64,000 nucleotides of DNA from Corynebacterium variabile (GCF_006539825.1 NZ_BJNT01000009.1:62001-126000); one strand, 5' to 3'; positions 19,731 to 30,404 are shown, counted from the first letter of the stretch. Program-made: numbers and translations. Notes: a model not told the origin generated them from the sequence alone.

Positions 19731-21812
19731 GTGACTCTCCCCCCGGAACTCGAATCCCGTACCGTCCGGAACTACCCGGAGGACTGGGCTGAGCTGGACA
19801 CCCGGGCGGTCGACACCGCACGCGTGCTCGCAGCGGACGCCGTCGAGAACTGCGGTTCGGGGCACCCCGGCACCGCAATGTCCCTCGCTCCCCTGGCATA
19901 CACCCTGTACCAGCGGGTGCTGCGCCACGATCCGACCGATCCGTCCTGGGTCGGCCGTGACCGCTTCGTCCTCTCTGCCGGACACAGCTCACTGACCCAG
20001 TACATCCAGCTCTACCTCGGTGGGTTCGGTCTGGAGCTCGACGACCTCAAGGCACTGCGTACGTGGGGCTCCCTCACCCCGGGGCACCCCGAGGTCGGCC
20101 ACACCGCCGGTGTCGAGATCACCACCGGCCCGCTGGGTCAGGGCCTGGCGTCCGCCGTCGGTATGGCGATGGCGGCCCGCCGCGAGCGCGGCCTGCTCGA
20201 CCCGGAGACCCCGGCCGGCGAGTCCCCGTTCGACCACAACATCTACGTCATCGCCTCCGACGGTGACATCCAGGAGGGCGTCACCTCCGAGGCGTCCTCT
20301 CTGGCGGGCACCCAGCAGCTCGGCAACCTCGTCGTCTTCTGGGACGACAACTCGATCTCCATCGAGGACAACACCGACATCGCCTTCACCGAGGACGTCG
20401 TCGCCCGTTACGCCGCCTACGGCTGGCAGACCCTCGAGGCCAATGCCGAGGACGTCGTCGGCATCCTCGCCGCCGTCGAGGAGGCCAAGGCGGACACCTC
20501 CCGCCCGACCTTCGTCCGGATCCGATCGGTCATCGGCTACCCCGCCCCGACCAAGATGAACACCGGCGGCGTCCACGGTGCCGCCCTGGGTGGCGACGAG
20601 GTCGCCGGTGTCAAGGAGGCCCTCGGCTTCGACCCCGCAGAGAGCTTCGCCGTCGCCGACGAGGTCATCGCCCACACCCGTCAGCTCAGCGAGCGTGCCG
20701 CCGCGGACCGTGCCGAGTGGCAGAAGGGCTTCGACGCCTGGGCCGCCGCCGCGCCGGAGGCCAAGGTCCTCCTCGACCGCATCAGCGCCCGCGAGCTGCC
20801 GGAGGGCTTCGACGCCGATCTGCCGACCTGGGAGCCCGGCCAGGCGGTCGCGACCCGTAAGGCCTCCGAGGCGGCGCTGCAGGCACTCGGCGCCACCCTG
20901 CCCGAGCTGTGGGGCGGTTCCGCCGACCTCGCCGGCTCGACCAACACCATCATCAAGGGCTCGCCCTCCTTCGGTCCGGAGTCCATCTCGACCGACGCCT
21001 GGTCCGCCGAGCCTTACGGCCGCAACCTGCACTTCGGTATCCGTGAGCACGCCATGGGCGCGATCCTCAACGGCATCGCCCTGCACGGCGGCACCCGCCC
21101 CTACGGTGCAACCTTCCTCCAGTTCGCCGACTACATGCGTGGTGCGGTCCGCCTCGGCGCCCTGATGAGCACCGACGTCTACTACGTGTGGACGCATGAC
21201 TCCATCGGCCTCGGTGAGGACGGTCCGACGCACCAGCCGGTCGAGCACCTCGCCGCGCTGCGCGCTATCCCGAACCTCTCGGTCATCCGCCCGGCGGACG
21301 CCAACGAGGCCGTCCAGGCATGGTCCGCGGCGCTGAAGGCCCCGGCCGCGCCGAAGGCCCTGATCTTCACCCGCCAGAACATCCCGGTGCTCGAGGGCAC
21401 CGCCGAGAAGGCAGCCGAGGGTGTCGCCCGCGGCGCCTATGTCCTCGTCGAGTCCTCCACCGAAGTTCCGCAGGTCATCCTGCTGGCCACCGGTTCCGAG
21501 GTCGAGCTGGCCGTCGCCGCCGCCGAGACCCTCGAGGCCGACGGCGTGGGCACCCGCGTCGTCTCCGTGCCGTGCATGGAGTGGTTCGAGGCGCAGGACG
21601 CCGACTACCGCGAGTCCGTCCTCCCTGCCGCCGTCACCGCCCGCGTCTCGGTCGAGGCCGGTATCGCCATGCCGTGGAAGGCCTACACCGGTCTCACCGG
21701 CGCGAACATCTCCCTGGAGCACTTCGGTGCCTCCGCCGACTACAAGACCCTCTACCGGGAGTACGGCATCACCGCCGACGCCGTGGTGGACGCCGCCCGC
21801 TCCCTGCTCTGA
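19731..21812 (+). CDS. tkt: Transketolase
   Basis: A 693-residue transketolase moving two-carbon units between sugar phosphates in the non-oxidative pentose phosphate pathway, with thiamine diphosphate and a divalent metal. Marks: the His of NCGSGHPGTAMSLAP near residue 43, the TPP motif from SDGDIQEG (Asp177) to WDDNSISIED, and in the middle domain FGIREHAMGAILNG with the catalytic Glu. The GTG at 19731 is preceded by AGGAAGG at ten bases; the frame runs further upstream but has no good start. First gene of tkt-tal-zwf-opcA-pgl, the corynebacterial pentose phosphate operon. Confidence 0.96.
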   Translation: MTLPPELESRTVRNYPEDWAELDTRAVDTARVLAADAVENCGSGHPGTAMSLAPLAYTLYQRVLRHDPTDPSWVGRDRFVLSAGHSSLTQYIQLYLGGFGLELDDLKALRTWGSLTPGHPEVGHTAGVEITTGPLGQGLASAVGMAMAARRERGLLDPETPAGESPFDHNIYVIASDGDIQEGVTSEASSLAGTQQLGNLVVFWDDNSISIEDNTDIAFTEDVVARYAAYGWQTLEANAEDVVGILAAVEEAKADTSRPTFVRIRSVIGYPAPTKMNTGGVHGAALGGDEVAGVKEALGFDPAESFAVADEVIAHTRQLSERAAADRAEWQKGFDAWAAAAPEAKVLLDRISARELPEGFDADLPTWEPGQAVATRKASEAALQALGATLPELWGGSADLAGSTNTIIKGSPSFGPESISTDAWSAEPYGRNLHFGIREHAMGAILNGIALHGGTRPYGATFLQFADYMRGAVRLGALMSTDVYYVWTHDSIGLGEDGPTHQPVEHLAALRAIPNLSVIRPADANEAVQAWSAALKAPAAPKALIFTRQNIPVLEGTAEKAAEGVARGAYVLVESSTEVPQVILLATGSEVELAVAAAETLEADGVGTRVVSVPCMEWFEAQDADYRESVLPAAVTARVSVEAGIAMPWKAYTGLTGANISLEHFGASADYKTLYREYGITADAVVDAARSLL

Positions 21813-21850
21813 CCCGACTCTCCATTCCCTGAAAGCTGGTTATTCGTCCG

Positions 21851-22957
21851 ATGTCTTCCTCCACCACCCCTGTAGCCGACCTCGCTGCCGCCGGAACCTC
21901 CGTCTGGCTCGACGACCTGTCCCGCGACCGGATCACCTCCGGTAACCTCGCCGACCTCATCGCCGGGTCCGGCGTCGTCGGTGTGACCACCAACCCCGCG
22001 ATCTTCGCGTCCGCCATGTCCAAGGGCACTGCCTACGACGAGCAGATCGCCGAGCTCAAGGCCGCCGGCGCCGACGCCACCGAGGCGGTGTTCACCATGG
22101 CCGTCGACGACGTCCGCAACGCCTGCGGTGTCTTCACCGACGTCTACCGTGACTCCGCCGGTGTCGACGGCCGCGTCTCCATCGAGGTCGATCCGCGTCT
22201 CGCCGAGAACCGTGAGGAGACCGTCGCCCAGGCGAAGTCGCTGCGCGAGCGCGTCGGCGCCGAGAATGTCATGATCAAGATCCCGGCCACCGAGGTCTGC
22301 CTCCCGGCGATCACCGAGGTCCTCGGCGCCGGCATCAGCGTCAACGTGACCCTCATCTTTTCGGTCGCCCGCTACCGCCAGGTCATCGACGCCTTCCTCG
22401 CCGGCATCGAGCTGGCCAAGGCCAACGGCCACGACCTGTCCACCATCCACTCGGTGGCGAGCTTCTTCGTCTCCCGGGTGGACACCGAGATCGACCGCCG
22501 TCTCGACGAGACGGGCGGCAACGACGCACTCACCCTCAAGGGCAAGGCCGGCGTCGCCAACGCCCGCCTGGCCTACGAGGCCTTCAACGACCTGCTGGTC
22601 ACCGGTTCGCGGTGGCGTGAGCTCGCCGCGGCCGGAGCCAATGTCCAGCGTCCGCTGTGGGCGTCCACCTCGGTGAAGAACCCGGAGTACTCCGACACCC
22701 TCTACGTCACCGAACTCGCCGGCCCGCACACGGTCAACACCATGCCGGAGAACACGCTGGAGGCCACGCTCGACCATGGCGTGATCACCGGTGACACGCT
22801 CACCGGCACCGGAGAGGACGCCGCCGAGGTCTTCCGTGCCCTGGAGGGTGTCGACATCGATCTCGACGACGTCTTCCGCGTCCTGGAGCGCGAGGGCGTC
22901 GAGAAGTTCGTCAGCTCCTGGACCGACCTTCTCGATGTGATCGGGGCCCGGCTGTGA
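21851..22957 (+). CDS. tal: Transaldolase
   Basis: A 368-residue transaldolase of the longer actinobacterial type, exchanging three-carbon units between sugar phosphates. The Schiff-base lysine is in VMIKIPATE (Lys143), and the N-terminal barrel strand [10 protein letters not shown] (about 44-53) is diagnostic. The ATG lies 38 bases after tkt with a GAAAG stretch upstream. Its stop overlaps the zwf GTG by four bases (GTGA), coupling the two. Confidence 0.96.
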   Translation: MSSSTTPVADLAAAGTSVWLDDLSRDRITSGNLADLIAGSGVVGVTTNPAIFASAMSKGTAYDEQIAELKAAGADATEAVFTMAVDDVRNACGVFTDVYRDSAGVDGRVSIEVDPRLAENREETVAQAKSLRERVGAENVMIKIPATEVCLPAITEVLGAGISVNVTLIFSVARYRQVIDAFLAGIELAKANGHDLSTIHSVASFFVSRVDTEIDRRLDETGGNDALTLKGKAGVANARLAYEAFNDLLVTGSRWRELAAAGANVQRPLWASTSVKNPEYSDTLYVTELAGPHTVNTMPENTLEATLDHGVITGDTLTGTGEDAAEVFRALEGVDIDLDDVFRVLEREGVEKFVSSWTDLLDVIGARL

Positions 22958-24471
22958 CAGCGAACCCGCTGCGGGACACCGAGGACCGTCGGCTACCCCG
23001 GATCGCCGGTCCCTGTGGCCTGGTGATCTTCGGTGTCACCGGCGATCTCGCCCGTAAGAAGCTGCTGCCGGCCGTCTACGACCTCGCCAACCGCGGCCTG
23101 CTCCCCGCCGGTTTCAGCCTCATCGGCTACGGCCGACGCGACTGGACCAAGGAGGAGTTCGAGGAAGAGGTCCTTTCCTCGGTCCGTGACCGCGCCCGCA
23201 CCCCGTGGCGTGACTCGGTCTGGGACCAGCTCGCCGCCGGTATCCAGTTCGTCAAGGGCGACTTCGTCACCGACGGGGCCTTCGACGACCTCGCCGCGAT
23301 GACCCGTCGGATGGACGCCGAGCGCGGCACCTCCGGAAACTGGGCCTACTACCTCTCGGTCCCGCCGCAGTACTTCTCCGACGTCTGCAATCAGCTCGAA
23401 CGCTCCGGCCTGGCCGACAGCACCGACGGCTGGCGTCGCGTCGTCATCGAGAAGCCCTTCGGCCACGACGAGGAGTCAGCCCACGAGCTGAACAAGACCG
23501 TCAACGCGGTCTTCCCCGAGACCTCGGTGTTCCGCATCGACCACTACCTCGGTAAGGAGACGGTGCAGAACATCCTGGTCCTGCGTTTCGCGAACCAGAT
23601 CTTCGAGCCGCTGTTCAACTCGCGCTACATCGACCATGTCCAGATCACCATGGCCGAGGACCTCGGCCTGGGCGGCCGCGCCGGCTACTACGACGGTATC
23701 GGGGCCGCCCGTGACGTCATGCAGAACCACCTCCTCCAGCTTCTCGCCCTCGTGGCGATGGAGGAGCCGGTCACCTTCTCCCCCGACGAGCTCAAGGCCG
23801 AGAAGCTGAAGGTCCTCAAGGCCACCAGCGCGACCGGGCCGTTCACCCAGACCACCGCCCGCGGCCAGTACACGGCCGGCTGGCAGGGCTCGAAGTTCGT
23901 GCCCGGTCTGCGTGAGGAGAAGGGTTTCGACCCGGATTCCGGCACCGAGACCTATGCCGCCGCCACCTTCGGCATCAATTCCCGGCGTTGGGCAGGCGTG
24001 CCCTTCCATCTGCGCACCGGTAAGCGTCTGGGGCGCCGCGTCACGGAAATCGCCCTGGTCTTCAAGTCCGCGCCGCACGAGTCCTTCACCGATGGACAGA
24101 CCCAGGCGCAGGGCGACAATGCCCTGGTCATCCGGGTACAGCCCGACGAGGGTGTCCTGCTGAGGTTCGGGTCAAAGGTCCCGGGTTCGGCGATGGACGT
24201 CCGTGACGTGAACATGGACTTCTCCTACTCCGAGGCGTTCACCGAACAGTCCCCGGAAGCCTACGAGAGGCTCATCCTCGATGCCCTGCTCGACGAGGGC
24301 AGCCTCTTCCCCACCAATGAGGAGGTCGAGGAATCCTGGCGGATCCTCGATCCGGTCCTCAACCACTGGGCGGAATCCGGGCGTCCTGAGGATTACCCCG
24401 CCGGGACCTGGGGCCCGGAGGGTGCCGACCGGATGATGGGACGCAACAACCGAGTCTGGAGACGACCGTGA
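22954..24471 (+). CDS. zwf: Glucose-6-phosphate 1-dehydrogenase
   Basis: A 505-residue NADP-dependent dehydrogenase catalysing the first step of the oxidative pentose phosphate pathway. The coenzyme motif is [13 protein letters not shown] (about 25-37) and the substrate/catalytic motif RIDHYLGKE lies at residues 194-202. Length fits the family. It starts with GTG overlapping the tal stop and ends in a GTGA overlap with opcA, whose product is needed for its activity in corynebacteria. Confidence 0.96.
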   Translation: MTANPLRDTEDRRLPRIAGPCGLVIFGVTGDLARKKLLPAVYDLANRGLLPAGFSLIGYGRRDWTKEEFEEEVLSSVRDRARTPWRDSVWDQLAAGIQFVKGDFVTDGAFDDLAAMTRRMDAERGTSGNWAYYLSVPPQYFSDVCNQLERSGLADSTDGWRRVVIEKPFGHDEESAHELNKTVNAVFPETSVFRIDHYLGKETVQNILVLRFANQIFEPLFNSRYIDHVQITMAEDLGLGGRAGYYDGIGAARDVMQNHLLQLLALVAMEEPVTFSPDELKAEKLKVLKATSATGPFTQTTARGQYTAGWQGSKFVPGLREEKGFDPDSGTETYAAATFGINSRRWAGVPFHLRTGKRLGRRVTEIALVFKSAPHESFTDGQTQAQGDNALVIRVQPDEGVLLRFGSKVPGSAMDVRDVNMDFSYSEAFTEQSPEAYERLILDALLDEGSLFPTNEEVEESWRILDPVLNHWAESGRPEDYPAGTWGPEGADRMMGRNNRVWRRP

Positions 24472-25517
24472 CCACAGCAGAAGAACAGACCTCAGTTGTC
24501 CCCCGCGACGGCGGGGTCAACCTGGGTCGGACGAGTACCCACCGTATCGAGACCACGCTGCGTTCCCTGCGCGAACAGCGCGGCGAGGTGTCCACCGGGC
24601 GCGTCCTCACACTCATCGTCTCGGTGCGTTCCGAGGAGGACCTGGAGTCGGTCGTCCACGGTGCCAACGAAGCCTCCCGCGAGCACCCGGCCCGCGTCAT
24701 CGTCGTGGTGCATGACCGCACCACCGACGAGGTCTACCTCGACGCCGAGCTCTACGTCGGTGGAGACGCAGGCGCTGCGGAGATCATCCTCATGCGGCTC
24801 CACGGCGAACTCGCCGACCACGCGGATTCTGTGGTGACCCCCCTGCTGCTGCCGGACACCCCGGTGGTCGTCTGGTGGCCCTTCACCTCCCCGCGCAACC
24901 CCGCCGGGGACTCCCTCGGTGCTCTGGCCTCCCGCCGGATCACGGACTCGTTCTCGGACGCCGCCGCGGGCAAGGGCACCAAGGCCATCTTCCGTCGTCG
25001 GATCGGGTACACCCCCGGTGACTCCGACCTGGTGTGGAGCCGCATCACCCCGTGGCGTGGCCTGCTCGCCAGCGCCCTGGACCAGCGTGCCGACGACACC
25101 GTGACCAGCGTGGAGATCACCGGCCCCTCGGAGGATCCTGCCGTGGACATCGCCGCCGGGTGGCTCGCCACCCGGCTCGAAGTCCCCGTCACCCGCTACG
25201 CCGGGGAGGCGGTGGACATTCCGGTCGACGGCGAAGGCATCCCGACCGCACCTGTCGAGCGCGTGGTCCTGCACCTCGAGGGTGGTGACCTCGTCATGGA
25301 GGTCATCGACCACCGCTCCGTCCGGATCGTCGACGGAGACACCGACAATCTCGTCACCCTGCAGCGGCGTACCCTCGGCGAATGCCTTGCCGAGGAACTC
25401 CGCCATCTCGAGCCGGACGCGGCCTTCGGCGATGCCCTCCACGGACTTCCCCGGGTGACCGTGGCCCGGGCCGGGGTCACCGGGCGCGACAACTCCGTCA
25501 AGGAGAGCGGTCGGTGA
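24468..25517 (+). CDS. opcA: OpcA, glucose-6-phosphate dehydrogenase assembly/activator protein
   Basis: A 349-residue OpcA protein. In corynebacteria and cyanobacteria OpcA associates with glucose-6-phosphate dehydrogenase and is required for full activity; it has no known catalytic site. The family is recognised from the N-terminal STHRIETTLRSLREQRGE, the central LLPDTPVVVWWPFTSPRNP and the conserved RITDSFSDA region, plus the position directly after zwf. GTG start inside the zwf stop, and its own stop overlaps the pgl start in the same way. Confidence 0.93.
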   Translation: MTTAEEQTSVVPRDGGVNLGRTSTHRIETTLRSLREQRGEVSTGRVLTLIVSVRSEEDLESVVHGANEASREHPARVIVVVHDRTTDEVYLDAELYVGGDAGAAEIILMRLHGELADHADSVVTPLLLPDTPVVVWWPFTSPRNPAGDSLGALASRRITDSFSDAAAGKGTKAIFRRRIGYTPGDSDLVWSRITPWRGLLASALDQRADDTVTSVEITGPSEDPAVDIAAGWLATRLEVPVTRYAGEAVDIPVDGEGIPTAPVERVVLHLEGGDLVMEVIDHRSVRIVDGDTDNLVTLQRRTLGECLAEELRHLEPDAAFGDALHGLPRVTVARAGVTGRDNSVKESGR

Positions 25518-26305
25518 GCGCCGCGCAGTGTGTGGTGTGGGACGACCAGCAGGCGCTGAGCGCCGGCGTCGCCCGTCGCATCGTGGACCTGGTCAGCGAC
25601 ATCCAGCGTAACGGCGGGGTCGGTGGCACCCAGGGTGCCGACGGCTTCGCCCGGATCGTGCTGACCGGCGGTGGTGCAGGCATCGGCGTCCTCACCGAAC
25701 TCGCCGTCCTGGACCACGCTGCCCGGGAGACCGCAGACAGCTTCCCGGTCGCCGCAGTCGACTGGAACCGGGTGCATGTCTTCTTCGGCGACGAGCGGTA
25801 CGTCCCTGCCGACCATCCCGAGCGCAACGAGGGTCAGGCGGACGCCGCACTGCTCGACCACGTCGGTATTCCCCCACAGCACGTCCACCGCTACGCGGTG
25901 CCGGCTGAGGGCGAGGACCCGACCGGCCCCGGGCTGGACGCCGCAGCCGAGGCCTACGCTCGCACTCTCACCGAGTTCGCACCGTCCGGTTTTGACCTCC
26001 ACCTGCTCGGCATGGGTCCCGAGGGACACGTGAATTCCCTGTTCCCCCACACCCCCGAGCTGGACGCCACCGCGACCGTGGTACCGGTGCGTGACTGCCC
26101 CAAGCCGCCGCCGGAGCGGGTGTCGCTGACACTTGATGCCGTCCGCTCGGCACGTCAGGTCTGGCTGCTGGTCTGCGGGGACGCCAAGCGTGAGGCCGCG
26201 GGACACGCCGTGTCCGGTGACGATCCGTCCCGGTGGCCGGCCGCCGGCGCCCGGGGCTCCGAAGCGACCGTCGTCCACGTGGACGCCGCCGCCGACCCGT
26301 CCTGA
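25514..26305 (+). CDS. pgl: 6-phosphogluconolactonase
   Basis: A 263-residue lactonase (also called DevB) hydrolysing 6-phosphogluconolactone made by Zwf. It shows the sugar-phosphate-isomerase-like fold motifs VLTGGGAGIGVL (about 53-64), VFFGDERYVP (about 91-100) and LLGMGPEGHVNSLFP (about 167-181), the last holding the catalytic His. GTG start at 25514, nine bases after AAGGAG and overlapping the opcA stop. It ends the operon, followed by a bidirectional terminator. Confidence 0.94.
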   Translation: MSAAQCVVWDDQQALSAGVARRIVDLVSDIQRNGGVGGTQGADGFARIVLTGGGAGIGVLTELAVLDHAARETADSFPVAAVDWNRVHVFFGDERYVPADHPERNEGQADAALLDHVGIPPQHVHRYAVPAEGEDPTGPGLDAAAEAYARTLTEFAPSGFDLHLLGMGPEGHVNSLFPHTPELDATATVVPVRDCPKPPPERVSLTLDAVRSARQVWLLVCGDAKREAAGHAVSGDDPSRWPAAGARGSEATVVHVDAAADPS

Positions 26306-26321
26306 CCGGTCCGGCACAGCA

Positions 26322-26361
26322 GACACCCCCGGGTGGTTCCGATGAACCACCCGGGGGTGTC
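26322..26361. terminator. Bidirectional terminator between pgl and secG
   Basis: A perfect 18-bp stem, GACACCCCCGGGTGGTTC with GAACCACCCGGGGGTGTC, around a four-base loop CGAT. It serves both the pentose phosphate operon (plus) and secG (minus), whose stop is 19 bases away. Confidence 0.92.
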
Positions 26362-26379
26362 CTGTGATCTGCCGACGTC

Positions 26380-26616
26380 CTACAGGTCGTAGTTGAGGAC
26401 GAGGTTGAGGCTGACGATGGCCAGCACCCAGATCACCGCGGTGATGATGGTCAGACGGTCGAGGTTCTTCTCGACCACGGTCGATCCCGAGAGGCTGGAC
26501 TGCATACCGCCACCGAAGAGGCTGGACAGGCCGCCACCCTTCCCCTTGTGCAGGAGAACGGAAAGCCCCATGAGGAGGCTGGTGACCACCAGGACGATCT
26601 GGAGGGTGAGAATCAC
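26380..26616 (-). CDS. secG: SecG subunit of the protein translocase
   Basis: A 78-residue SecG, the small third subunit of the SecYEG channel. It has the two membrane helices of the family, about residues 3-22 and 52-74, with the conserved Gly-rich cytosolic loop KGKGGGLSSLFGGG (about 24-37) between them. It starts with GTG and lies 51 bases after ppc on the minus strand, in the order gap-pgk-tpiA-ppc-secG usual for corynebacteria. Confidence 0.94.
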   Translation of the reverse strand: MILTLQIVLVVTSLLMGLSVLLHKGKGGGLSSLFGGGMQSSLSGSTVVEKNLDRLTIITAVIWVLAIVSLNLVLNYDL

Positions 26617-26667
26617 GGAGTCTGCCTAACATCGGTCGACAATACGGACAACGGCCCCATCCTAGCA

Positions 26668-29508
26668 CTACCCCGAGTTACGCAGGCCGGTGGCGAGGCC
26701 GTTCATCGTCAACCTGATTCCGTCGAGTACGTCCTCTGACTCGTCCCCGGCACGGTAGCGCCGCAGCAGCTCGAGCTGAATGAGGTTGAGCGGGATGAGA
26801 TACGGGAAACGGTTACGCATCGAGACCGCCAGTTCGGGATTGTCGTCGAGCAGACTCTCCGTGCCGGTGACCTTGACGTACATGTCCAGGGTCAGGTGGA
26901 ACTCCTTGACAATCGCCTCGAAGATGCGGTCAGCGTCCGCGCGGTCCGGGACAAGTCCCGCATACATCTTCGCGACCGCGAGGTCGGCCTTCGCCATCAC
27001 CTGGGCCATGTTCGACATCACCGAGCGGAAGAACGGCCACTCCCGGTGCAGCTTCCGAAGGAATGCCAGCCGCTCGGCGTCCTCCCCGACCCAGGCGCTG
27101 AGTGCAGACCCGACGCCGTACCAGCCCGGCAGCATGATCCTCGACTGTGACCAGGACAGCACCCACGGGATCGCCCGGAGGTCGGAGATGCTGCTGGTCT
27201 GCTTGCGCGAGCTCGGCCGGGAACCGATGTTGAGGTTGCCGATCTCGGCCAGCGGGGTCGACGAGGTGAAGTACCCGATGAATCCGGGGTCCTCGTGCAT
27301 CAGGGCGGAGCAGGTCTTCCGGGAGAGCTCCGAGAGCTCACGCATGGTGGCGTAGGCCTTCTCCGGTTCCTCGACCCGGTCGACGGGCAGCAGACTGGCC
27401 TCGAGAGTGGCGGAGACCAGGGCCTCGAGGTTACGTCGGGCGACAGAGCGCACACCGTACTTCGCAGAGATGATCTCGCCCTGCTCGGTGATGCGGACGC
27501 TGCCCTGCACCGCGCCCTCCGGCTGTGCGAGGATCGCTTCATGGCTCGGTCCGCCACCGCGTCCGACGGTGCCGCCGCGGCCGTGGAAGAGCCGCAGACC
27601 GAGGCCGGCGGCACGTGAGGCGTCCACCAGTGCCAACTCGGCGTCGTAGAGGGCCCAGTTCGCGGCGAAGTAGCCGCCGTCCTTGTTGGAGTCCGAATAG
27701 CCCAGCATGACCTCCTGGATGCCCTCGCGCTCCTCGGCGACATAGGTGCGGTAGAAGTCGTGCGACCACAGTTCCGTCATCACCGATGCACCGGCCTTGA
27801 GGTCGTCGATGGTCTCGAACAGCGGGATGACGTCGACGGAACCGTGCAGCACCCCGTCCTCGACCCGCACCAGGCCGACCTCCTTGAGCAGCAGGACAGG
27901 TTCGAGGATGTCGGAGACCGAGGACGCCATGGAGATGATGCAGTGCGGCACGACCTCCGGACCGAACCTGCGGGCGGCATCGGCGGCGGAACGGAAGATC
28001 CCCAGTTCACGGCCGGTCGCCTCACTCCACTCCGCCAACGGGTCCACCAGCGGGCGCGGCGAATGGAGCTCCCTGGTGAGCAGCAGGATCTTCTCCTCCT
28101 CGGTCAGTGAGGAGTAGTCGTCGGCCACGCCGGCCCGGGCGAGGATCTCGGTGAGCACATTCTCGAAACTCTCGGAGTTCTGCCGCAGGTCCAGTGCACT
28201 GAGGTGGAAACCGAACGTCCGCAGTGCGGTGATCACCGTGGCCAACCGGTGGTCGGCGATGATGCCGTCGTTGGAGGCGCGCAGGGAGCGGTCGATGACC
28301 GCCAGATCCTCGAGCGCGGTAGCCGCGTCCGGGTACGGGGTGTGCCCGTCGGCGACACCGGGGACCACGGACCCCGCACCGAGGGTCGCGACCGCAGCGG
28401 CGGCGATCCTGCCCCGGATCCCGTGGACCGCCCGGCGGTAGGGCTCGTCAGAACGGGAGGGGACGTCGTTGTGGCCCCGGTCCGCCAGGTCATCCAGCTC
28501 AGGCTCGACCACGGTGAACCGGGTCGACAGGCTGAGTTCGTGCTCCAGCTCGGCAAGCTCGGCCAGGTACCAGCTGAAGACGGTCTGTGCGGCGCGGTGG
28601 GTGGCGTAACGGACGGTGTCTCCGGTGACGAAGGGGTTGCCGTCGTGGTCGCCGCCTATCCAGGAACCGGGTCGCACCACGGGGGTGTCCGGCACCCCGG
28701 GTCCGAACTGCTCCCGTAACGCGTTGCTGACCCGCAGGTTGAGCAACGGAATCTCGTGGAGGAGGCTGATGGTGAAGTACCGCAGACCGACGTTGATCTC
28801 GTCCTCGATCCGGGGCCGGACCGAACGGATCAGGGCGGTCTGCCAGAGGATGGTGACGCGCCGGCGGATGTCACGGTCGATCTCGGCGAGACGCTCGTCG
28901 CTACGGGCGGTGAGACCGGCGGCGATGATACGTCCACGAGAGCGCATCAGCCGGGTGATGTCCGACTGGACGTCGAAGACGGTACGGCGGCGGGTCTCGG
29001 TCGGGTGGGCGGTGAGGACCGGGGCGACATGGGCCCGCCCCATGACTTCGGCGACCTCCCCGGAGGTGACGCCACCCTCGGTGAGAGTCGGCCAGGTCGC
29101 GGCGAGCGTGGACGCCGGCGGTGGGTCACCCGCGTCCGCGAGCCGGTCCCGGACACGCTCCTCATGGAGGTCTTCGGCGAGGTTGGCGAGCAGGCTGAAA
29201 TGACTGAACGCCCGGATGACCGGCAGCGCGCGGTCGGCGGGCAAGTCGCGCAGCCGGGTGGCCAGGTCCTCGACGGTGCCGTCGCCCTGGCGGATCCCGA
29301 AGGCCGCACGGCGGGCGGATTCCACCAGGTCGAAGACTTCCTGACCCTCCTGCTCCCTGATGATGTCCCCGAGGATGGCTCCGAGATAGCGGATGTCCTG
29401 GCGGACTCCCGGGATGATCTCCGGGGTATCCACGTCCGGCGGCACGACGGGTACAGCCGTGCCCGGGACAGAATGTCGGGGTGGTGTCTCTGGCGAGGAT
29501 TCGGTCAT
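26668..29508 (-). CDS. ppc: Phosphoenolpyruvate carboxylase
   Basis: A 946-residue PEP carboxylase, making oxaloacetate from PEP and bicarbonate and feeding the TCA cycle and amino acid synthesis. Catalytic marks: VLTAHPTETRRRT (His of the active site near residue 160), LGYSDSNKDGGYFAANW, FHGRGGTVGRGGGPSHEA, and the C-terminal MNGLATGLRNSG that takes part in allosteric aspartate inhibition. The ATG at 29508 was chosen; it gives an N-terminus about 25 residues longer than C. glutamicum Ppc, rich in Pro and Thr, and a start further in is possible. The ribosome binding site is weak. Confidence 0.94.
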   Translation of the reverse strand: MTESSPETPPRHSVPGTAVPVVPPDVDTPEIIPGVRQDIRYLGAILGDIIREQEGQEVFDLVESARRAAFGIRQGDGTVEDLATRLRDLPADRALPVIRAFSHFSLLANLAEDLHEERVRDRLADAGDPPPASTLAATWPTLTEGGVTSGEVAEVMGRAHVAPVLTAHPTETRRRTVFDVQSDITRLMRSRGRIIAAGLTARSDERLAEIDRDIRRRVTILWQTALIRSVRPRIEDEINVGLRYFTISLLHEIPLLNLRVSNALREQFGPGVPDTPVVRPGSWIGGDHDGNPFVTGDTVRYATHRAAQTVFSWYLAELAELEHELSLSTRFTVVEPELDDLADRGHNDVPSRSDEPYRRAVHGIRGRIAAAAVATLGAGSVVPGVADGHTPYPDAATALEDLAVIDRSLRASNDGIIADHRLATVITALRTFGFHLSALDLRQNSESFENVLTEILARAGVADDYSSLTEEEKILLLTRELHSPRPLVDPLAEWSEATGRELGIFRSAADAARRFGPEVVPHCIISMASSVSDILEPVLLLKEVGLVRVEDGVLHGSVDVIPLFETIDDLKAGASVMTELWSHDFYRTYVAEEREGIQEVMLGYSDSNKDGGYFAANWALYDAELALVDASRAAGLGLRLFHGRGGTVGRGGGPSHEAILAQPEGAVQGSVRITEQGEIISAKYGVRSVARRNLEALVSATLEASLLPVDRVEEPEKAYATMRELSELSRKTCSALMHEDPGFIGYFTSSTPLAEIGNLNIGSRPSSRKQTSSISDLRAIPWVLSWSQSRIMLPGWYGVGSALSAWVGEDAERLAFLRKLHREWPFFRSVMSNMAQVMAKADLAVAKMYAGLVPDRADADRIFEAIVKEFHLTLDMYVKVTGTESLLDDNPELAVSMRNRFPYLIPLNLIQLELLRRYRAGDESEDVLDGIRLTMNGLATGLRNSG

Positions 29509-29574
29509 GCCGCCATTGTGCCCCGGTTCCCCCACCCCTGCAGGGTACCGACGCCACCCCGCGACGCCCCCAGT

Positions 29575-29615
29575 GCCGGTCATCTGCCGGTCACCTGCCG
29601 GTCACCTGCCGGTCA
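29575..29615. repeat. Tandem 11-base repeat between tpiA and ppc
   Basis: The unit GCCGGTCAYCT occurs three times in full (29575, 29586, 29597) and a fourth time in part (29608-29615), running into the tpiA stop codon. It lies in the 104-base gap upstream of ppc on the minus strand. It may be a slippage repeat or a set of regulator half-sites. Confidence 0.8.
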
Positions 29616-30404
29616 GGCCTTGGCTGCCGCAGCGCAGAGCCGGGCGAAGTCCTCACCGTCGAGGCTGGCGCCGCCGACGAGTGCACCGTCGACATCAGGC
29701 TGACCGACGATCTCGGCGACGGTACCGGTCTTCACTGAACCGCCGTAGAGGATCCGGGCGCTGTCGGCGACGTCATCGCCGCCGAGCTCACGCAGGACGC
29801 CACGGACCGCCTGGCAGACCTCCTGGGCGTCACCGGCGGAGGCGACCTTGCCGGTACCGATGGCCCACACCGGCTCATATGCGACGACGACCTCAGAGAG
29901 CTTTCCGGCGGGGATACCGGCGAGCGACGCACGGGTCTGCTCCTCGACGAAGGAGACGTGGTCGCCGGCCTCGCGGACGTCGAGGGACTCCCCCACGCAC
30001 ACGATCGGTCGCATACCGGCACCGAGGGTGGCCACGGCCTTCTGCGCGACGGTGGCGTCGTCCTCGGCGTGGTACTGGCGACGCTCCGAGTGGCCTACGA
30101 CGACCCAGGAGCAGCCCAGCTTGGCGAGCATGCCGGCGGAGACCTCACCGGTGTAGGCGCCCGACTCGTGGACCGAGACGTCCTGCGCCCCGTAGGTGGC
30201 GAGGAGCTTGTCACCGTCGACGATGGTCTGGACGCTGCGGATGTCGGTGAAGGGTGGGATGACCGCCACATCGACATGGTCGTAGTAGTCGCGCGGCAGG
30301 GCGAAGTCGAACTTCTGCACCAGCTGGATGGCCTCCAGATGGTTGAGGTTCATCTTCCAGTTGCCGGCGATGAGCGGCGTGCGCTTCTGTACCTTGTCAG
30401 CCAT
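29613..30404 (-). CDS. tpiA: Triosephosphate isomerase
   Basis: A 263-residue TIM-barrel enzyme interconverting dihydroxyacetone phosphate and glyceraldehyde-3-phosphate. Active-site residues are all present: Asn15 and Lys17 in GNWKMN, His105 in VVVGHSERR, and Glu177 in [12 protein letters not shown], followed by the flexible loop. The ATG at 30404 has AGGAG seven bases upstream. It follows pgk by ten bases, in the glycolytic operon. Confidence 0.97.
   Translation of the reverse strand: MADKVQKRTPLIAGNWKMNLNHLEAIQLVQKFDFALPRDYYDHVDVAVIPPFTDIRSVQTIVDGDKLLATYGAQDVSVHESGAYTGEVSAGMLAKLGCSWVVVGHSERRQYHAEDDATVAQKAVATLGAGMRPIVCVGESLDVREAGDHVSFVEEQTRASLAGIPAGKLSEVVVAYEPVWAIGTGKVASAGDAQEVCQAVRGVLRELGGDDVADSARILYGGSVKTGTVAEIVGQPDVDGALVGGASLDGEDFARLCAAAAKA

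Noticed and set aside
19989..21722. Open frame of 577 codons antisense to tkt
   Set aside because: Shadow of a well conserved transketolase; no independent evidence.
29575..29615. CRISPR array
   Set aside because: Repeat unit is 11 bases with no spacers and no cas genes nearby; a plain tandem repeat.
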